Source of the DNA: Streptomyces lincolnensis
Lineage (GTDB): Bacteria; Actinomycetota; Actinomycetes; Streptomycetales; Streptomycetaceae
Assembly: GCF_021173675.1 (NCBI RefSeq)
Contig: NZ_JAIHON010000008.1
Span: forward strand, 214,687 to 278,686
DNA length: 64,000 bases
Direction of reading: 5' to 3'
In this document: in pieces, positions 15,406 to 23,908 of the stretch
Numbering within the stretch: the first letter of the stretch is position 1
Layout: every line of letters starts with the position of its first letter
Made by a program: the position numbers and the translations under genes
Notes under the pieces: generated by a model
Seen by the model: only the letters and a program-made list of their open reading frames with translations
What the model was told of the DNA's origin: nothing
Database searches by the model: none

Positions 15406-17631
15406 TCACCGGCACACCACCAGCGCGTCCAGCGCCACCGCGCCCTGCCCGTGCGGCAGCACCATCAGCGGGTTGATGTCCAGCTCCGCGAGATCGTCGC
15501 CGAGTTCCAGCGCCATGCGCTGCACCCGCAGGACGACTTCGACGAGCGCGTCCAGATCCGCCGGCGGACGCCCCCGGACCCCGTCGAGGAGGGCCCGCCC
15601 GCGCAGTTCGGCGCACATGGCCCGCGCCTGCTCCTCCCCGAAGGGCGGCACGCGTACGGCGGTGTCGCGCAGCACCTCGACCAGCACCCCGCCGAGCCCG
15701 ACCGTCACGGTCGGCCCGAACAGCTCGTCCCGGGTGACGCCGACGACCATCTCGACGCCCCGCTCGACCATCTGGCACACCAGGACGCCGTCCAGCGAGA
15801 CGTCCTCGTAGCGCGCGATGTCGGTCAACTCCCGGTAGGCGTCCCGGACCTGGCTCGCCGAGGTCAGCCCGACCTTGACCAGGCCCAGCTCGGTCTTGTG
15901 GGCGATGCGCGCCCCGGACGCCTTCATCACCACCGGGTAGCCGACCAGGCCCGCCGCGCGCACGGCCGCCGCCGCGCTGGTCACCAGCTGCTCGCGCGGC
16001 ACCCGGATGCCGTACGCCCGCAGCAGTTGCTTCGCCGCGTGCTCGCTCAGCTGCTGGCCCGGGCGCATCAGCGCCTGCGCCTTGCGGAACGACGGCGACG
16101 GGGTGCGGGGCGCCGAGTCGAACGGGGAGCGGTAGCCGGAGACGAAGCGATGGTGGTCGAGATAGGCGCGTACGGCGGTGATGCAGTTGGCGACGGTACG
16201 GAAGGTCGCGACCCGCGACGAACCGAGCAGCACTTCGCGGTACGCCGGCTCGGTGCCCACCGGCGAGCCCCACACCACGCACACCAGTTTGTCCGTGTGC
16301 TCGGCCGCGTCCACCAGATCCCGCACGAGCCGGTCGCTGAGCGGCGGGAAGGGCCCGGTGACCGGGCAGATCAGCACGCCCACCTCCGGGTCGTCGAGGA
16401 TCGCGTCGATGATCTTCCGGCCGCGTTCGTCCCCGACCGGGTGGCCGCCGTTGTCCACCGGGTTGGCCACGCTCAGGTACTCGGGTATCCACTGGTGCAG
16501 CTCGGCCTGCTTGGCCCGCGACAGGGCCGGCAGGCGCAGCCCCGCCTCCGTGGCCAGGTCGGCGAAGTGCGCGCCCGTGCCGCCCGAGATCGAGTAGACG
16601 ACGACCCCGTCCGCGCGCGGTGGCCGGGACCGCGCCAACAGGGCGGCGGTGTCCTGGAGTTCGTCCAGGCCGTCGACGCGGATCACGCCGTACTGGCGCA
16701 TCGCCGCGTCCACCACCGTGTCGGCGCCGGTGAGTTTGCCGGTGTGGGAGGCGGCCGTACGGGCGCCGGTCTCGGTGCGGCCCACCTTGACCGCGACGAC
16801 GGGCACCCCGCGCCGGGCGGCCCGGTCGGCGGCGAGCAGAAAGGAGCGGCCGTCCTTGAGCCCCTCGGCGTAACAGGCGATGGCGCCGACCTCGGGCCGC
16901 TCGGCGAAGTAGGAGACGAAGTCGGCGGTCTCCAGGTCGGCCTCGTTGCCCGTGGGCGCCCAGTGCGAGAGCCGGATGCCGAGCTCCTGGAGGGCGAAGA
17001 CGGGGCGGCCCTGGTGGCCGGACTGCGTGATCAGGGCGATGGCGGGCCCGTCGAGGTCGTCCCGGAAGCGCTCGAAGGCGTTGAGGTTGGTGTTGGGGCC
17101 CAGCATCCGCATCCCCGACCTGCCCACGGCCGCCGCGAGCCGGGCCTGCTCGATCGCGCCCTCGGGGCCGGTCTCGGCGAACCCGGAGGCGAAGACGACC
17201 GCGAACCTCGCCTTGGCCTCGGCCAGTTCCTCGATCACCGGAAGCGGGTCAGCGACCAACAGCACGGCGAGGTCGACCGGCTCGGGCAGGGCGGCGACGG
17301 AGGGGGAGCAGGGGATGCCGAAGACGGTCGTACGGGTCGGATGCACCGGGTGCAGCCGGGCCCCGACCCGCTCCGACCAGGCGAGCAGCTGCCGGGTGAC
17401 ACCGGTGTTGGGCCGGCCCTCGGCGTCCGAGGCGCCGATCACGGCGACGGACTCGGGCCGGAAGAAGCGGTCCAGATCGGGGACGGCGGCGTACAACGGC
17501 CGTCCGCCGACGTCGAGATCGTCCACCTCGGCGGGCCGGCCGTGGACGGTGGGCCCGGGCTGCTCGCCACAGGCGATGACCCGGGCCCGGCGGGAGTCGG
17601 TGGTGAGGGTGCCGTGGGTTGATCCAAGCAT
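15406..17631 (-). CDS. Acetate-CoA ligase family protein (NDP-forming acyl-CoA synthetase)
   Basis: The product is 741 aa from ATG 17631 with an AGGAG site; a longer frame to 17673 lacks one. Domain order is a CoA-binding Rossmann domain (FFRPESVAVIGASDAEGRP), a succinyl-CoA-ligase-like flavodoxin fold containing the phospho-His loop AASHTGKLTGADTV, and a C-terminal ATP-grasp domain (ALMRPGQQLSEHAAKQLL to AELDINPLMVLPHG). Such fused alpha-beta enzymes convert a carboxylic acid plus ATP and CoA to acyl-CoA and ADP. Two tandem CTGAC operators lie 47 and 71 bp upstream. It leads an operon with the crotonase gene and is the likely activating step of one branch of the pathway. Confidence 0.9.
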   Translation of the reverse strand: MLGSTHGTLTTDSRRARVIACGEQPGPTVHGRPAEVDDLDVGGRPLYAAVPDLDRFFRPESVAVIGASDAEGRPNTGVTRQLLAWSERVGARLHPVHPTRTTVFGIPCSPSVAALPEPVDLAVLLVADPLPVIEELAEAKARFAVVFASGFAETGPEGAIEQARLAAAVGRSGMRMLGPNTNLNAFERFRDDLDGPAIALITQSGHQGRPVFALQELGIRLSHWAPTGNEADLETADFVSYFAERPEVGAIACYAEGLKDGRSFLLAADRAARRGVPVVAVKVGRTETGARTAASHTGKLTGADTVVDAAMRQYGVIRVDGLDELQDTAALLARSRPPRADGVVVYSISGGTGAHFADLATEAGLRLPALSRAKQAELHQWIPEYLSVANPVDNGGHPVGDERGRKIIDAILDDPEVGVLICPVTGPFPPLSDRLVRDLVDAAEHTDKLVCVVWGSPVGTEPAYREVLLGSSRVATFRTVANCITAVRAYLDHHRFVSGYRSPFDSAPRTPSPSFRKAQALMRPGQQLSEHAAKQLLRAYGIRVPREQLVTSAAAAVRAAGLVGYPVVMKASGARIAHKTELGLVKVGLTSASQVRDAYRELTDIARYEDVSLDGVLVCQMVERGVEMVVGVTRDELFGPTVTVGLGGVLVEVLRDTAVRVPPFGEEQARAMCAELRGRALLDGVRGRPPADLDALVEVVLRVQRMALELGDDLAELDINPLMVLPHGQGAVALDALVVCR

Positions 17632-17677
17632 CGGTCCGCCCGCTCCTGTGTGACAGCAAGTGTGTGACAGCAAGTAA

Positions 17678-17692
17678 CTGACGCCCTGTCAG
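17678..17692. promoter_or_regulatory. CTGAC-type operator, proximal of a tandem pair
   Basis: The sequence is CTGACGCCCTGTCAG. Together with 17702-17716 it forms a pair spaced 24 bp centre to centre upstream of the acyl-CoA synthetase gene on the minus strand. Confidence 0.75.
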
Positions 17693-17701
17693 ATTACAGA
17701 A

Positions 17702-17716
17702 CTGACGGAGTGTCAG
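17702..17716. promoter_or_regulatory. CTGAC-type operator, distal of a tandem pair
   Basis: The sequence is CTGACGGAGTGTCAG. Spacing of about two and a third helical turns from the proximal site would allow two repressor dimers to bind. Confidence 0.75.
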
Positions 17717-17823
17717 GAATGGGCGTGCACACAGAAAGAACCGACCCGGCTCAAGGCCCGTCGCTCCAGAGTCGCAGGACGCGCGGGGAAGGGGAGGCGG
17801 CTTTCTCGCCGAAATGCGGGCCG

Positions 17824-19038
17824 TCAGGAGGGGAGTCGGGAGATGCGCCGGCCGCCGTCCTTCGCGAGGGCCTTCGCGATCCGCACCGCGTCGATGGCCA
17901 GTTCACGCAACATGCCGCTGATGGGGTTGGTGAAGCCGGTGAAGTAGAGGCCGGGCGCGTGCTCCGGGGAGCGGGGACCGTGGACGACCGGCCTGCCGCG
18001 GGGGCCGAGCACGTCGAGGTGGCCGACGAGGTCCTCCAGGCAACGGCTGTAGCCGGTGGCGGCGATGACGGTGTCGGGTTCGATCCGGGAGCCGTCGGCG
18101 AGGACCACCTTGCCGTCCTCGAAGCTCTCGACGGCGGCGACGACCTCGACGACGCCCTTGCGGACGGCGTCGATGAGACCGACGTCCTGCACGGGGATGG
18201 ACCCCTCGGTCACCCGGGAGTACAGACCGGTGTCGGGGCGGGGCAGGCCGTGCGCCGAGAGGTCCGGCACGCTGACCTTCGCCACCGGCCGGGCCAGCCG
18301 GTCGACCAGGGCCACCGGCAGGCGCCGTACCAGGACACCGGTGTACTGGGAGGCCCAGCCGGCCGTGGAGCGGCGCACGATGTGCGGGGCCGTGCGCACC
18401 GAGAGCCGGACCCGGGCGGCGCCGCCCTCCATCAGGTCCACGGCGATCTCGGCGCCGGTGTTGCCGACGCCGACGACGAGGACGTCCCGGCCCGCGTAGG
18501 GCTTCGCGTTGCGGTAGTCGCCGGCGTGCAGCAGTTCGCCGGTGTAGGTGGCGCGGCCGGGCCAGTCCGGGACGCGCGGGGTGTGGTTGTAGCCGGTGGC
18601 GACGACCACGGCGGCGCCGGTCAGTTCGCGGCCGCCGGTGGCGTGCAGCAGCCAGCCGGCGCCGTCGGCCGAGCGCTCGACGCGGGAGACCTCGACGCCG
18701 GTGACGATCTCCAGCTCGTGGAACTCGGCGTACTTCTCCAGATAGCGCACCACGTCGTCCCGGGAGACCCAGCGGCCGAACCGGCGGGGCATCGGCAGTC
18801 CGGGCAGGCCCGAGAGGCGGCGGGTGGTGTGCAGGTGCAGCCGGTCGTAGTGGCGCCGCCAGGACGCGCCGACCCGGTCGGACTTCTCCAGGACCACGGC
18901 ACGGATGCCCTGGGCGCGCAGGGCGTACGCGGCGGCGAGTCCGCCGGGGCCGCCGCCGATGACGTAGACGGGGCGGTCTGCGGGGTGCGGCTGCGCGGGG
19001 TGCGCGGACGCGGGAGAGGACGCTGTGGAGTCGGCCAT
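17824..19038 (-). CDS. Flavin-containing monooxygenase (NAD(P)/FAD-dependent oxidoreductase)
   Basis: The product is 404 aa. The FAD motif VYVIGGGPGGLAAAYAL lies near residue 27, the FMO-type fingerprint YTGELLHAGDY at mid-protein, and the NADPH motif LVVGVGNTGAEIAVDL follows; VVATGYNHTPRVP is the ATG motif. It is shorter than classical Baeyer-Villiger enzymes and closer to bacterial class B FMOs or YUC-like N/S oxygenases. It may hydroxylate a heteroatom or insert oxygen next to a ketone. The start at 19038 has a poor ribosome-binding site. It is monocistronic, and no operator was found directly upstream. Confidence 0.87.
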   Translation of the reverse strand: MADSTASSPASAHPAQPHPADRPVYVIGGGPGGLAAAYALRAQGIRAVVLEKSDRVGASWRRHYDRLHLHTTRRLSGLPGLPMPRRFGRWVSRDDVVRYLEKYAEFHELEIVTGVEVSRVERSADGAGWLLHATGGRELTGAAVVVATGYNHTPRVPDWPGRATYTGELLHAGDYRNAKPYAGRDVLVVGVGNTGAEIAVDLMEGGAARVRLSVRTAPHIVRRSTAGWASQYTGVLVRRLPVALVDRLARPVAKVSVPDLSAHGLPRPDTGLYSRVTEGSIPVQDVGLIDAVRKGVVEVVAAVESFEDGKVVLADGSRIEPDTVIAATGYSRCLEDLVGHLDVLGPRGRPVVHGPRSPEHAPGLYFTGFTNPISGMLRELAIDAVRIAKALAKDGGRRISRLPS

Positions 19039-19176
19039 GTGCGCGAGCGTAACCAGGCACCGGATTGATGGGTCTCGGTCAAGACCGGAATTGGTTGCGG
19101 ATCGATCACGGCTGTAGGAGATGTGGGTGGGGCCTGTGACGTAGGTCTCCTGCGTGTGGCGGTGGAGTGCCCTGGG

Positions 19177-20802
19177 CTACTTCTTGTGTCCCGTCACCTC
19201 GGCGATCCAGGTGATGAAGTCGCCCGGGTCGGTGTTCGCGCCGTGGCCCTGGTCCCAGTAGTAGAGGTGGTTGACGTCGTCGCCCAGGCCGCTCGCGGCG
19301 GCGGCCAGGTTCGCGGCGATCGTCAGCGAGGTGTCGGAGTCCTTCGTGCCCAGGCGTATCCACCAGTGCTTCGAGCGCCTCCCGTTGGCCTTCTCCACCA
19401 GGTGGTACATCGGGTTCATGAGGTTCAGCTTCTCGGGGATGTCGCTCGCGATCCGCTTCGTGGCCAGACCCGTGGTGTCGTTCCTGGCGCCGTACGCCGT
19501 GAAGTGCCGTGCCTCGGTGGTGCCGGCGCCGAACTCGTTGTTCTCGCCCGAGGACAGGTCCCAGGCGTCGAAGGAGGGCGCGTCCTTCTTGCGGGCGCCG
19601 ACGTGGGTGAGGAAGTCGGCCCAGGTGAAGGTGGCCCTGGTGCCGTCCCAGTCGATGAAGGTGTTGGCGGCCAGGTAGGTCGCGCGGGCGGAGTCCGACA
19701 GGCCTTTGAGGTAGGCGGTAGCCGACGGCTCCAGGTACTGCTCGACCAGGTAGTCGTCGTAGTTGCGCGCGGTGAGCGTCCCGAAGCCGGAGCCCTTCAG
19801 GCCGCGCAGCCTCAGCTTGGCCTGGTACTCGGCGAACTGGGACCGCAGTTCCTTGGAGACCGTCTGGTCGACCTGCTCGCCGGTGCTGAGCGTGTTGGTG
19901 CCCCAGCACCACTCGTAGGCCCCGTCGGCGTGCTCCAGGTCGATGATCGGGCACCAGGCGCCGGTGGCGAAGATCGCGTCGGAGGCGTCGGCCGCGCCGA
20001 TCTCCTTGAGGTACCGGTCGTAGAGCGGGCTGTCGCCGGAGGCGCCGAGCAACGAGGACAGGGCGCCGCCCGCGCTCGTGCCCGCGGAGACGATCCGCTC
20101 GACGTCACCGGGGATGCGGCCCCTGTTGGAGCGGATGTAGCGGACGGCCGCCTTGAGGTCGACGATCGCGGCCGGGGCGGTGCCGTAGTACTCGCCGGAG
20201 GAGTCCTTGAGGGTACGGCCGCGCGCACCGGGCTCGACGACGACGTAGCCGGCGGCCAGGGCCAGGAGCTGGTTGGCGTTCATGGCGCCGCCGTCGGCGT
20301 TGGTGTTGCCGTTGGCGCCGGGGGCCGGGGCGCCGGCCGACGGGGAGGCGGAGGCGCTCGCGGAGGGCGCCCCGCCACCTGCTCCGCCGCCCATGCCCGC
20401 GCCCCCGATCCCGGTCGCGTCCGCCACGGAGGACGGCATGTATCCGCCGACGGAGTTCGCGAGGAGGATGGGGGCGTCCGACGCGTCGACCGCCTTGCCG
20501 TCGATCGTGACGGGCACGCTGACGTTCAGGGACTGGTAGGCCTCGTCCACCGGCTTCGCGACGTAGGTGATCGCCTTCCAGAAGTGGTACGTCACGCTGT
20601 GGTCGTTGCCGGCCGTGTCGGTGACGGTGGTGGACAGCTCGGTGTAGCCGTCCGGGTCGAAGACGAGGGCGCCGTTCGCGCCGTTCGAGGTGCCGCCGGC
20701 CGAGGCGTTCGCGTTCAGGGCGATGCCACCGACCGCCGCGACGCCCGCCGTCGCGCCGATCCCCATGACGACGCTCCTGCGCTTGACTGCCCTGTGCTTC
20801 AC
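19177..20802 (-). CDS. Tat-exported alpha/beta hydrolase, tannase/feruloyl-esterase-like
   Basis: The product is 541 aa from GTG 20802 with a GAAGGAG site. A Tat signal (KRRSVVMGIGATAGVAAVGG, cleavage near NANASA) starts the protein. The esterase core shows the nucleophile elbow SAGTSAGGALSSLLG, a Cys pair around WCPIIDLEHADGAYEWCWG, and a C-terminal DQGHGAN with the catalytic-His candidate. An approximately 50-residue Gly/Ala/Ser/Pro-rich linker (near residues 150-200) interrupts the N-terminal part. The core resembles subtype B bacterial tannases. It probably acts outside the cell on ester-linked aromatic or polymeric substrate. The upstream 160 bp is shared with the DoxX gene, whose operator (20963) is far from this start. 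Confidence 0.72.
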   Translation of the reverse strand: MKHRAVKRRSVVMGIGATAGVAAVGGIALNANASAGGTSNGANGALVFDPDGYTELSTTVTDTAGNDHSVTYHFWKAITYVAKPVDEAYQSLNVSVPVTIDGKAVDASDAPILLANSVGGYMPSSVADATGIGGAGMGGGAGGGAPSASASASPSAGAPAPGANGNTNADGGAMNANQLLALAAGYVVVEPGARGRTLKDSSGEYYGTAPAAIVDLKAAVRYIRSNRGRIPGDVERIVSAGTSAGGALSSLLGASGDSPLYDRYLKEIGAADASDAIFATGAWCPIIDLEHADGAYEWCWGTNTLSTGEQVDQTVSKELRSQFAEYQAKLRLRGLKGSGFGTLTARNYDDYLVEQYLEPSATAYLKGLSDSARATYLAANTFIDWDGTRATFTWADFLTHVGARKKDAPSFDAWDLSSGENNEFGAGTTEARHFTAYGARNDTTGLATKRIASDIPEKLNLMNPMYHLVEKANGRRSKHWWIRLGTKDSDTSLTIAANLAAAASGLGDDVNHLYYWDQGHGANTDPGDFITWIAEVTGHKK

Positions 20803-20962
20803 GTTCGACTCCTTCGGGTTCGCTGCTTGCGTCTGTGAAGGTAGTAGCGGTGTGGACGAAATTGCCAACAATTCCGGGGTGTTCATGGGAGACCCACAGC
20901 TTCATGCCGGACCCACAGGTTTCACTCGTCCCGTCTCGCGTGGGCTTCCCGGCACCCGTCAT

Positions 20963-20977
20963 CTGACGTACCGTCAG
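20963..20977. promoter_or_regulatory. CTGAC-type operator directly upstream of the DoxX-like gene
   Basis: The sequence is CTGACGTACCGTCAG. It ends 4 bp before the ATG at 20982, so the mRNA would be leaderless or nearly so if a promoter lies just upstream, or the site may lie over the transcription start. Confidence 0.8.
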
Positions 20978-20981
20978 ATTC

Positions 20982-21431
20982 ATGGACTCGATCTGGCTCA
21001 CGGGTGCGCAGTGGCTGGCCGTGCTGCGGATAGGGCTCGGGGTGTGGTGGCTGGAGAGCTGGCGGCACAAGGACAAGAGCACGTGGTTCGAGGGCGGCGG
21101 GATCACCTGGGCCGCGGGCATCGCCGCCAAGCACCGGTGGACCGCGGTGCGCAGCGGCTTCGACGTCGTCGTCGCTCCGCGCCCGAGGACCATGGCGTAC
21201 GTCGTCGCCTACGCCGAGCTCGCCCTGGGGCTCGGGCTGATCCTCGGCTTCCTGACGCCCCTCGCGCTGGTCGGCGGACTGCTGCTGAACGTCCTCTACT
21301 TCACCCTCATGATCCATGACTGGGCCGAGCAGGGGCAGAACTCGATGATGGCGCTGATCTCCCTGGTGGCGCTGTTCGGGATGTCCTGGCAGAGCTGGTC
21401 GCTCGACAGCGCGCTGGGGTTGTTCCAGTGA
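20982..21431 (+). CDS. DoxX-family integral membrane protein
   Basis: The product is 149 aa with three or four hydrophobic segments (near residues 8-23, 70-90, 93-112 and 120-135) and the DoxX-like sequence LALGLGLILGFLTPLALVGGLLLN. DoxX-type proteins are small membrane proteins often associated with redox enzymes; the biochemical role is poorly defined. No ribosome-binding site can be seen because the operator abuts the ATG. It overlaps the following DUF35 gene by 4 bp (GTGA), so the two are coupled and share the CTGAC operator. Confidence 0.8.
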   Translation: MDSIWLTGAQWLAVLRIGLGVWWLESWRHKDKSTWFEGGGITWAAGIAAKHRWTAVRSGFDVVVAPRPRTMAYVVAYAELALGLGLILGFLTPLALVGGLLLNVLYFTLMIHDWAEQGQNSMMALISLVALFGMSWQSWSLDSALGLFQ

Positions 21432-21865
21432 CCGCGCCCTCCGCCGGGCCCTCCGCCGCGTCCCCCGGTGGGAGCGGGGTGCGCTACGACGTCCCCGAGG
21501 CCGACGCCTTCACCCGGACCTACTGGGACGCGTCCGCGCGGGGGATGCTGCTGCTCCGGCGCTGCGGGGCGTGCGGGCGGGTCCACCACTACCCGCGCGA
21601 GTTCTGCCCGCACTGCTGGAGCGAGGAGGTCGCCTGGGAGCCGGCGAGCGGCCGGGCCACGCTCTACACCTGGTCCGTCGTCCACCGCAACGACCTGCCC
21701 CCCTTCGGCGACCGCACTCCGTACGTCGCCGCCGTCGTCGACCTCGCCGAGGGGCCGCGGATGATGACGGAGGTCGTGGAGTGCGCGCACGACGCCCTGC
21801 GGGCCGGGATGGCGCTGGAGGTCGCCTTCCGCGAGGGGGTCCCGGTGTTCCGGCCGGCGCGGTGA
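21428..21865 (+). CDS. Zn-ribbon/OB-fold protein (DUF35, acyl-CoA-associated)
   Basis: The product is 145 aa. An N-terminal rubredoxin-like zinc ribbon CGACGRVHHYPREFCPHC is followed by an OB-fold (ATLYTWSVVHRNDLPPFG, PYVAAVVDLAEGPRMMTEVV). DUF35 proteins act as subunits of SCP-x thiolase-like enzymes or as acyl-CoA hydratase partners such as ChsH2. The start GTG overlaps the DoxX stop. A cysteine-less thiolase gene lies about 2 kb downstream on the other strand (23909-25090) and under the same type of operator, so it is a plausible partner. Confidence 0.87.
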   Translation: MTAPSAGPSAASPGGSGVRYDVPEADAFTRTYWDASARGMLLLRRCGACGRVHHYPREFCPHCWSEEVAWEPASGRATLYTWSVVHRNDLPPFGDRTPYVAAVVDLAEGPRMMTEVVECAHDALRAGMALEVAFREGVPVFRPAR

Positions 21866-21920
21866 GGGGCGGCCGGGTATTCCGGAGGAAACGGCGCCGG
21901 GGACCGGCTTCAATGGCCCG

Positions 21921-22553
21921 ATGGCCCACATCGACGACCAGCACAGGACAGGTCCCTCGTTCCCCCCGTCCCCGTCCCCCCGCTTCCCCTTCCCCGAGCT
22001 GCACGGTCACGGACTGCGGCTGCGCGCCTGGGACGCGGAGTCGGACGTCGATGTCGAGAGCTGGCTGCGAGGGTGCACGGACCCGGAGTTCCGGCGCTGG
22101 AACACACCGCTGATACCGGTCACCGACGCCGACAGCGCCCGTGCCTCCCTGCTCTCCAAGGCCGCACAGGCGGAGGACGGGAGCATGGCGACGTACTGCG
22201 TGACGGACGCCGGGACGGGCGTGCCGCTGGGCCAGATCGGCGTCAACGCCATCCATGAGGTCCTGGGCAGAGCCCGCATCGGCTACTGGGTCCTGCCCGA
22301 GGCCCGCGGGCAGGGCGTCGCCACCCGCGCCCTCGCGCTCGTCACCCACTGGGGCCACACCGACCTCGGCCTGCACCGCCTGGAACTCGACCACGCCGTC
22401 GGCCACGACGCCTCGTGCCGCGTCGCCGAGCGGTGCGGATACCGCTACGAGGGCACCCTGCGCGGCTCGATGTTCGAGGCGGGCCGCCAGGACGCGTTCC
22501 GCGACGCCCATGTGCACGGCCGGCTGGCGACGGATCCGCTGCCGAGCCCGTGA
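21921..22553 (+). CDS. GNAT-family N-acetyltransferase (RimJ/RimL-like)
   Basis: The product is 210 aa. The acetyl-CoA-binding motif PEARGQGVATRALALVTHWG and the RimJ/L-type ending RLELDHAVGHDASCRVAERCGYRYEGTLRGSMF are clear. Residues 1-25 are proline-rich and variable. The stop codon is followed, in the same frame, by a sequence resembling the C-terminus of a different GNAT protein (22554-22652). Substrate is an amino group on a protein or small molecule; unknown. Confidence 0.88.
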   Translation: MAHIDDQHRTGPSFPPSPSPRFPFPELHGHGLRLRAWDAESDVDVESWLRGCTDPEFRRWNTPLIPVTDADSARASLLSKAAQAEDGSMATYCVTDAGTGVPLGQIGVNAIHEVLGRARIGYWVLPEARGQGVATRALALVTHWGHTDLGLHRLELDHAVGHDASCRVAERCGYRYEGTLRGSMFEAGRQDAFRDAHVHGRLATDPLPSP

Positions 22554-22652
22554 AACGGGCTGTACCAGCGCATCGGCTACCGCCCGGTCGCGGACTTCGC
22601 GGTGTACGCCTTCCAGGACACGCAGCCCCCGAGATCCACAGGGCCCGCATGA
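22554..22652 (+). pseudogene. Remnant of a second GNAT acetyltransferase C-terminus
   Basis: Directly after the GNAT stop codon, and in frame with it, the DNA reads NGLYQRIGYRPVADFAVYAF and then a short tail to a stop. LYxRxGYxPVxDFxxYxF is a typical final helix-strand of many GNAT enzymes, but not the ending of the preceding RimJ/L-like protein. No start codon precedes it. Recombination or deletion between two acetyltransferase genes is the simplest explanation. Confidence 0.5.
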
Positions 22653-22673
22653 CCCGCATGACCCGCATGACCC
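22647..22673. repeat. 9-bp triplicated sequence
   Basis: GCATGACCC occurs three times in tandem just before the convergent pyridoxamine-phosphate-oxidase-like gene. It is another small slippage product; no function is evident. Confidence 0.6.
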
Positions 22674-23339
22674 TCAGGGCCAGAGCAGTTCCTGAACCCA
22701 CCCCTGGTCCGTACGGCGGTGGACGAGCCGCACATGCCGTCGCCGCTCGTCCCCCTGGAAGAACTCCACCTCGTCGGGCCGCAGCCGGTAGAGCGTCCAG
22801 GTGGGGACGGGGGCGGCGGGCTCGCGCCGGGCCCGCTCCCAGGCGGCCTGGGACACCTCGGCCAACTCCTCCAGCGAGCCCAGGACCCGGCTCTGCCGAC
22901 CGGTGAGGGCGGCGGCCAGCGCGCCGGTGGAGCGGGCGTGCAGGTCGGCCTGCCCCTCCTCGGAGGGCGCGGCGGTGACCGGCCCCCGCACCCGCACCTG
23001 CCGCCCCAGCGCAGGCCAGTAGAAACCCAGGGCGGCGTACGGGCGCGCGGCCAGCTGCCCTCCCTTACGGCTGTCCGCGTGCGTGGCGAAGGACCAGCCG
23101 TCGGTGTCGGCGCCGTGCAGCATCACGGTCCGTACGTCCGGCCGGCCCTCGGCGTCCGCCGTGGCGAGGGACATGGTGTGCGGCTCGGTCTGCCCGGCCG
23201 CCACCGCCTCCGCGAACCAGGAGGTGAACAGGTCCAGCGGGGTCGCGGGCGCGGTGGCCGGGTCGAAGGCCGGAAGCGCGGTGACCTCCGGGTCCCACAC
23301 CCGCAGCGACCTCAGCAGCTCATGAAGATCGGTTCCCAT
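22674..23339 (-). CDS. Pyridoxamine 5'-phosphate oxidase-family protein (PdxH-like)
   Basis: The product is 221 aa. The FMN-binding region (GRPDVRTVMLHGADTDGWSFATHADSRKGGQL) and the dimerisation/PLP region (PVPTWTLYRLRPDEVEFFQGDERRRHVRLVH) follow PdxH order and length. The usual C-terminal RLAP and RxHDR are altered (RRHVRLVH, ending LLWP), so substrate may differ from pyridoxamine phosphate. Typical PdxH makes PLP using FMN and oxygen. It follows the PNPOx-fold gene at 23389 on the same strand, 49 bp apart. Confidence 0.82.
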   Translation of the reverse strand: MGTDLHELLRSLRVWDPEVTALPAFDPATAPATPLDLFTSWFAEAVAAGQTEPHTMSLATADAEGRPDVRTVMLHGADTDGWSFATHADSRKGGQLAARPYAALGFYWPALGRQVRVRGPVTAAPSEEGQADLHARSTGALAAALTGRQSRVLGSLEELAEVSQAAWERARREPAAPVPTWTLYRLRPDEVEFFQGDERRRHVRLVHRRTDQGWVQELLWP

Positions 23340-23358
23340 CCCCTGATTGTCACGCCTG

Positions 23359-23374
23359 CATGCCTCCAGGCATG
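23359..23374. other. 16-bp palindrome upstream of the PdxH-like gene
   Basis: CATGCCTCCAGGCATG is a perfect inverted repeat with a 2-nt centre, 20 bp before the PdxH-like start codon and 15 bp after the preceding gene. It could be an operator or a weak attenuating hairpin. Confidence 0.4.
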
Positions 23375-23388
23375 GACGCCCGCACGGT

Positions 23389-23817
23389 TCACAGCGAACC
23401 GATCTCGGACGACACCCACCGCTCGGGCCGCATCCGGATGATCACCTGTTCGCCGTGGCTCTTCAGGGCGTACTCCACATAGCCGTCCACCTTCTCGGCC
23501 GGGAGGTAGCGGGCGGAGATCTCCCGCAGTTCCTCCTCGGTGAAGGGCTTGGTGTCGACGACGGGCCCCTCCACCGACACGTACCGGAGCGTGGGCTCGA
23601 CTCGGTCGACCATCAGGGCGAAACGCCCCGACGCGCGGATCAGTTGATGCTTGCGGGAATCGAGCCCGGTCAGGATCCAGATGTCGCCGCCGGGCTCGTA
23701 CTGGTACCAGATCGGCAGGGTGAGCGGCGCCCGCCCCTCTCCCGCGTCCACCGCCAACGCGGCCACATGCGGCTCGGCAAGGAACTGTTCACGCTCTTCG
23801 CGGGTCAGGGCAGCCAT
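23389..23817 (-). CDS. Pyridoxamine 5'-phosphate oxidase-fold protein (F420/FMN-binding PPOX class)
   Basis: The product is 142 aa from ATG 23817 with a GGAGGAAAG site. A single split-barrel domain is seen: EREQFLAEPHVAALAVDAG, PLTLPIWYQYEPGGDIWILTG and RFALMVDRVEPTLRYVSVEGP. This short group contains F420- or flavin-dependent reductases and is common in actinobacteria. It may form a two-gene unit with the PdxH-like gene downstream. Substrate unknown. Confidence 0.82.
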   Translation of the reverse strand: MAALTREEREQFLAEPHVAALAVDAGEGRAPLTLPIWYQYEPGGDIWILTGLDSRKHQLIRASGRFALMVDRVEPTLRYVSVEGPVVDTKPFTEEELREISARYLPAEKVDGYVEYALKSHGEQVIIRMRPERWVSSEIGSL

Positions 23818-23908
23818 GCTTTCCTCCAGCGGTTCGGGCGTCGTCGTCCTGTCACGCCTCAACGACCGTCGGGGTGGGCCCTGTTCCCGCTCACGCGGCG
23901 AAGCATCC

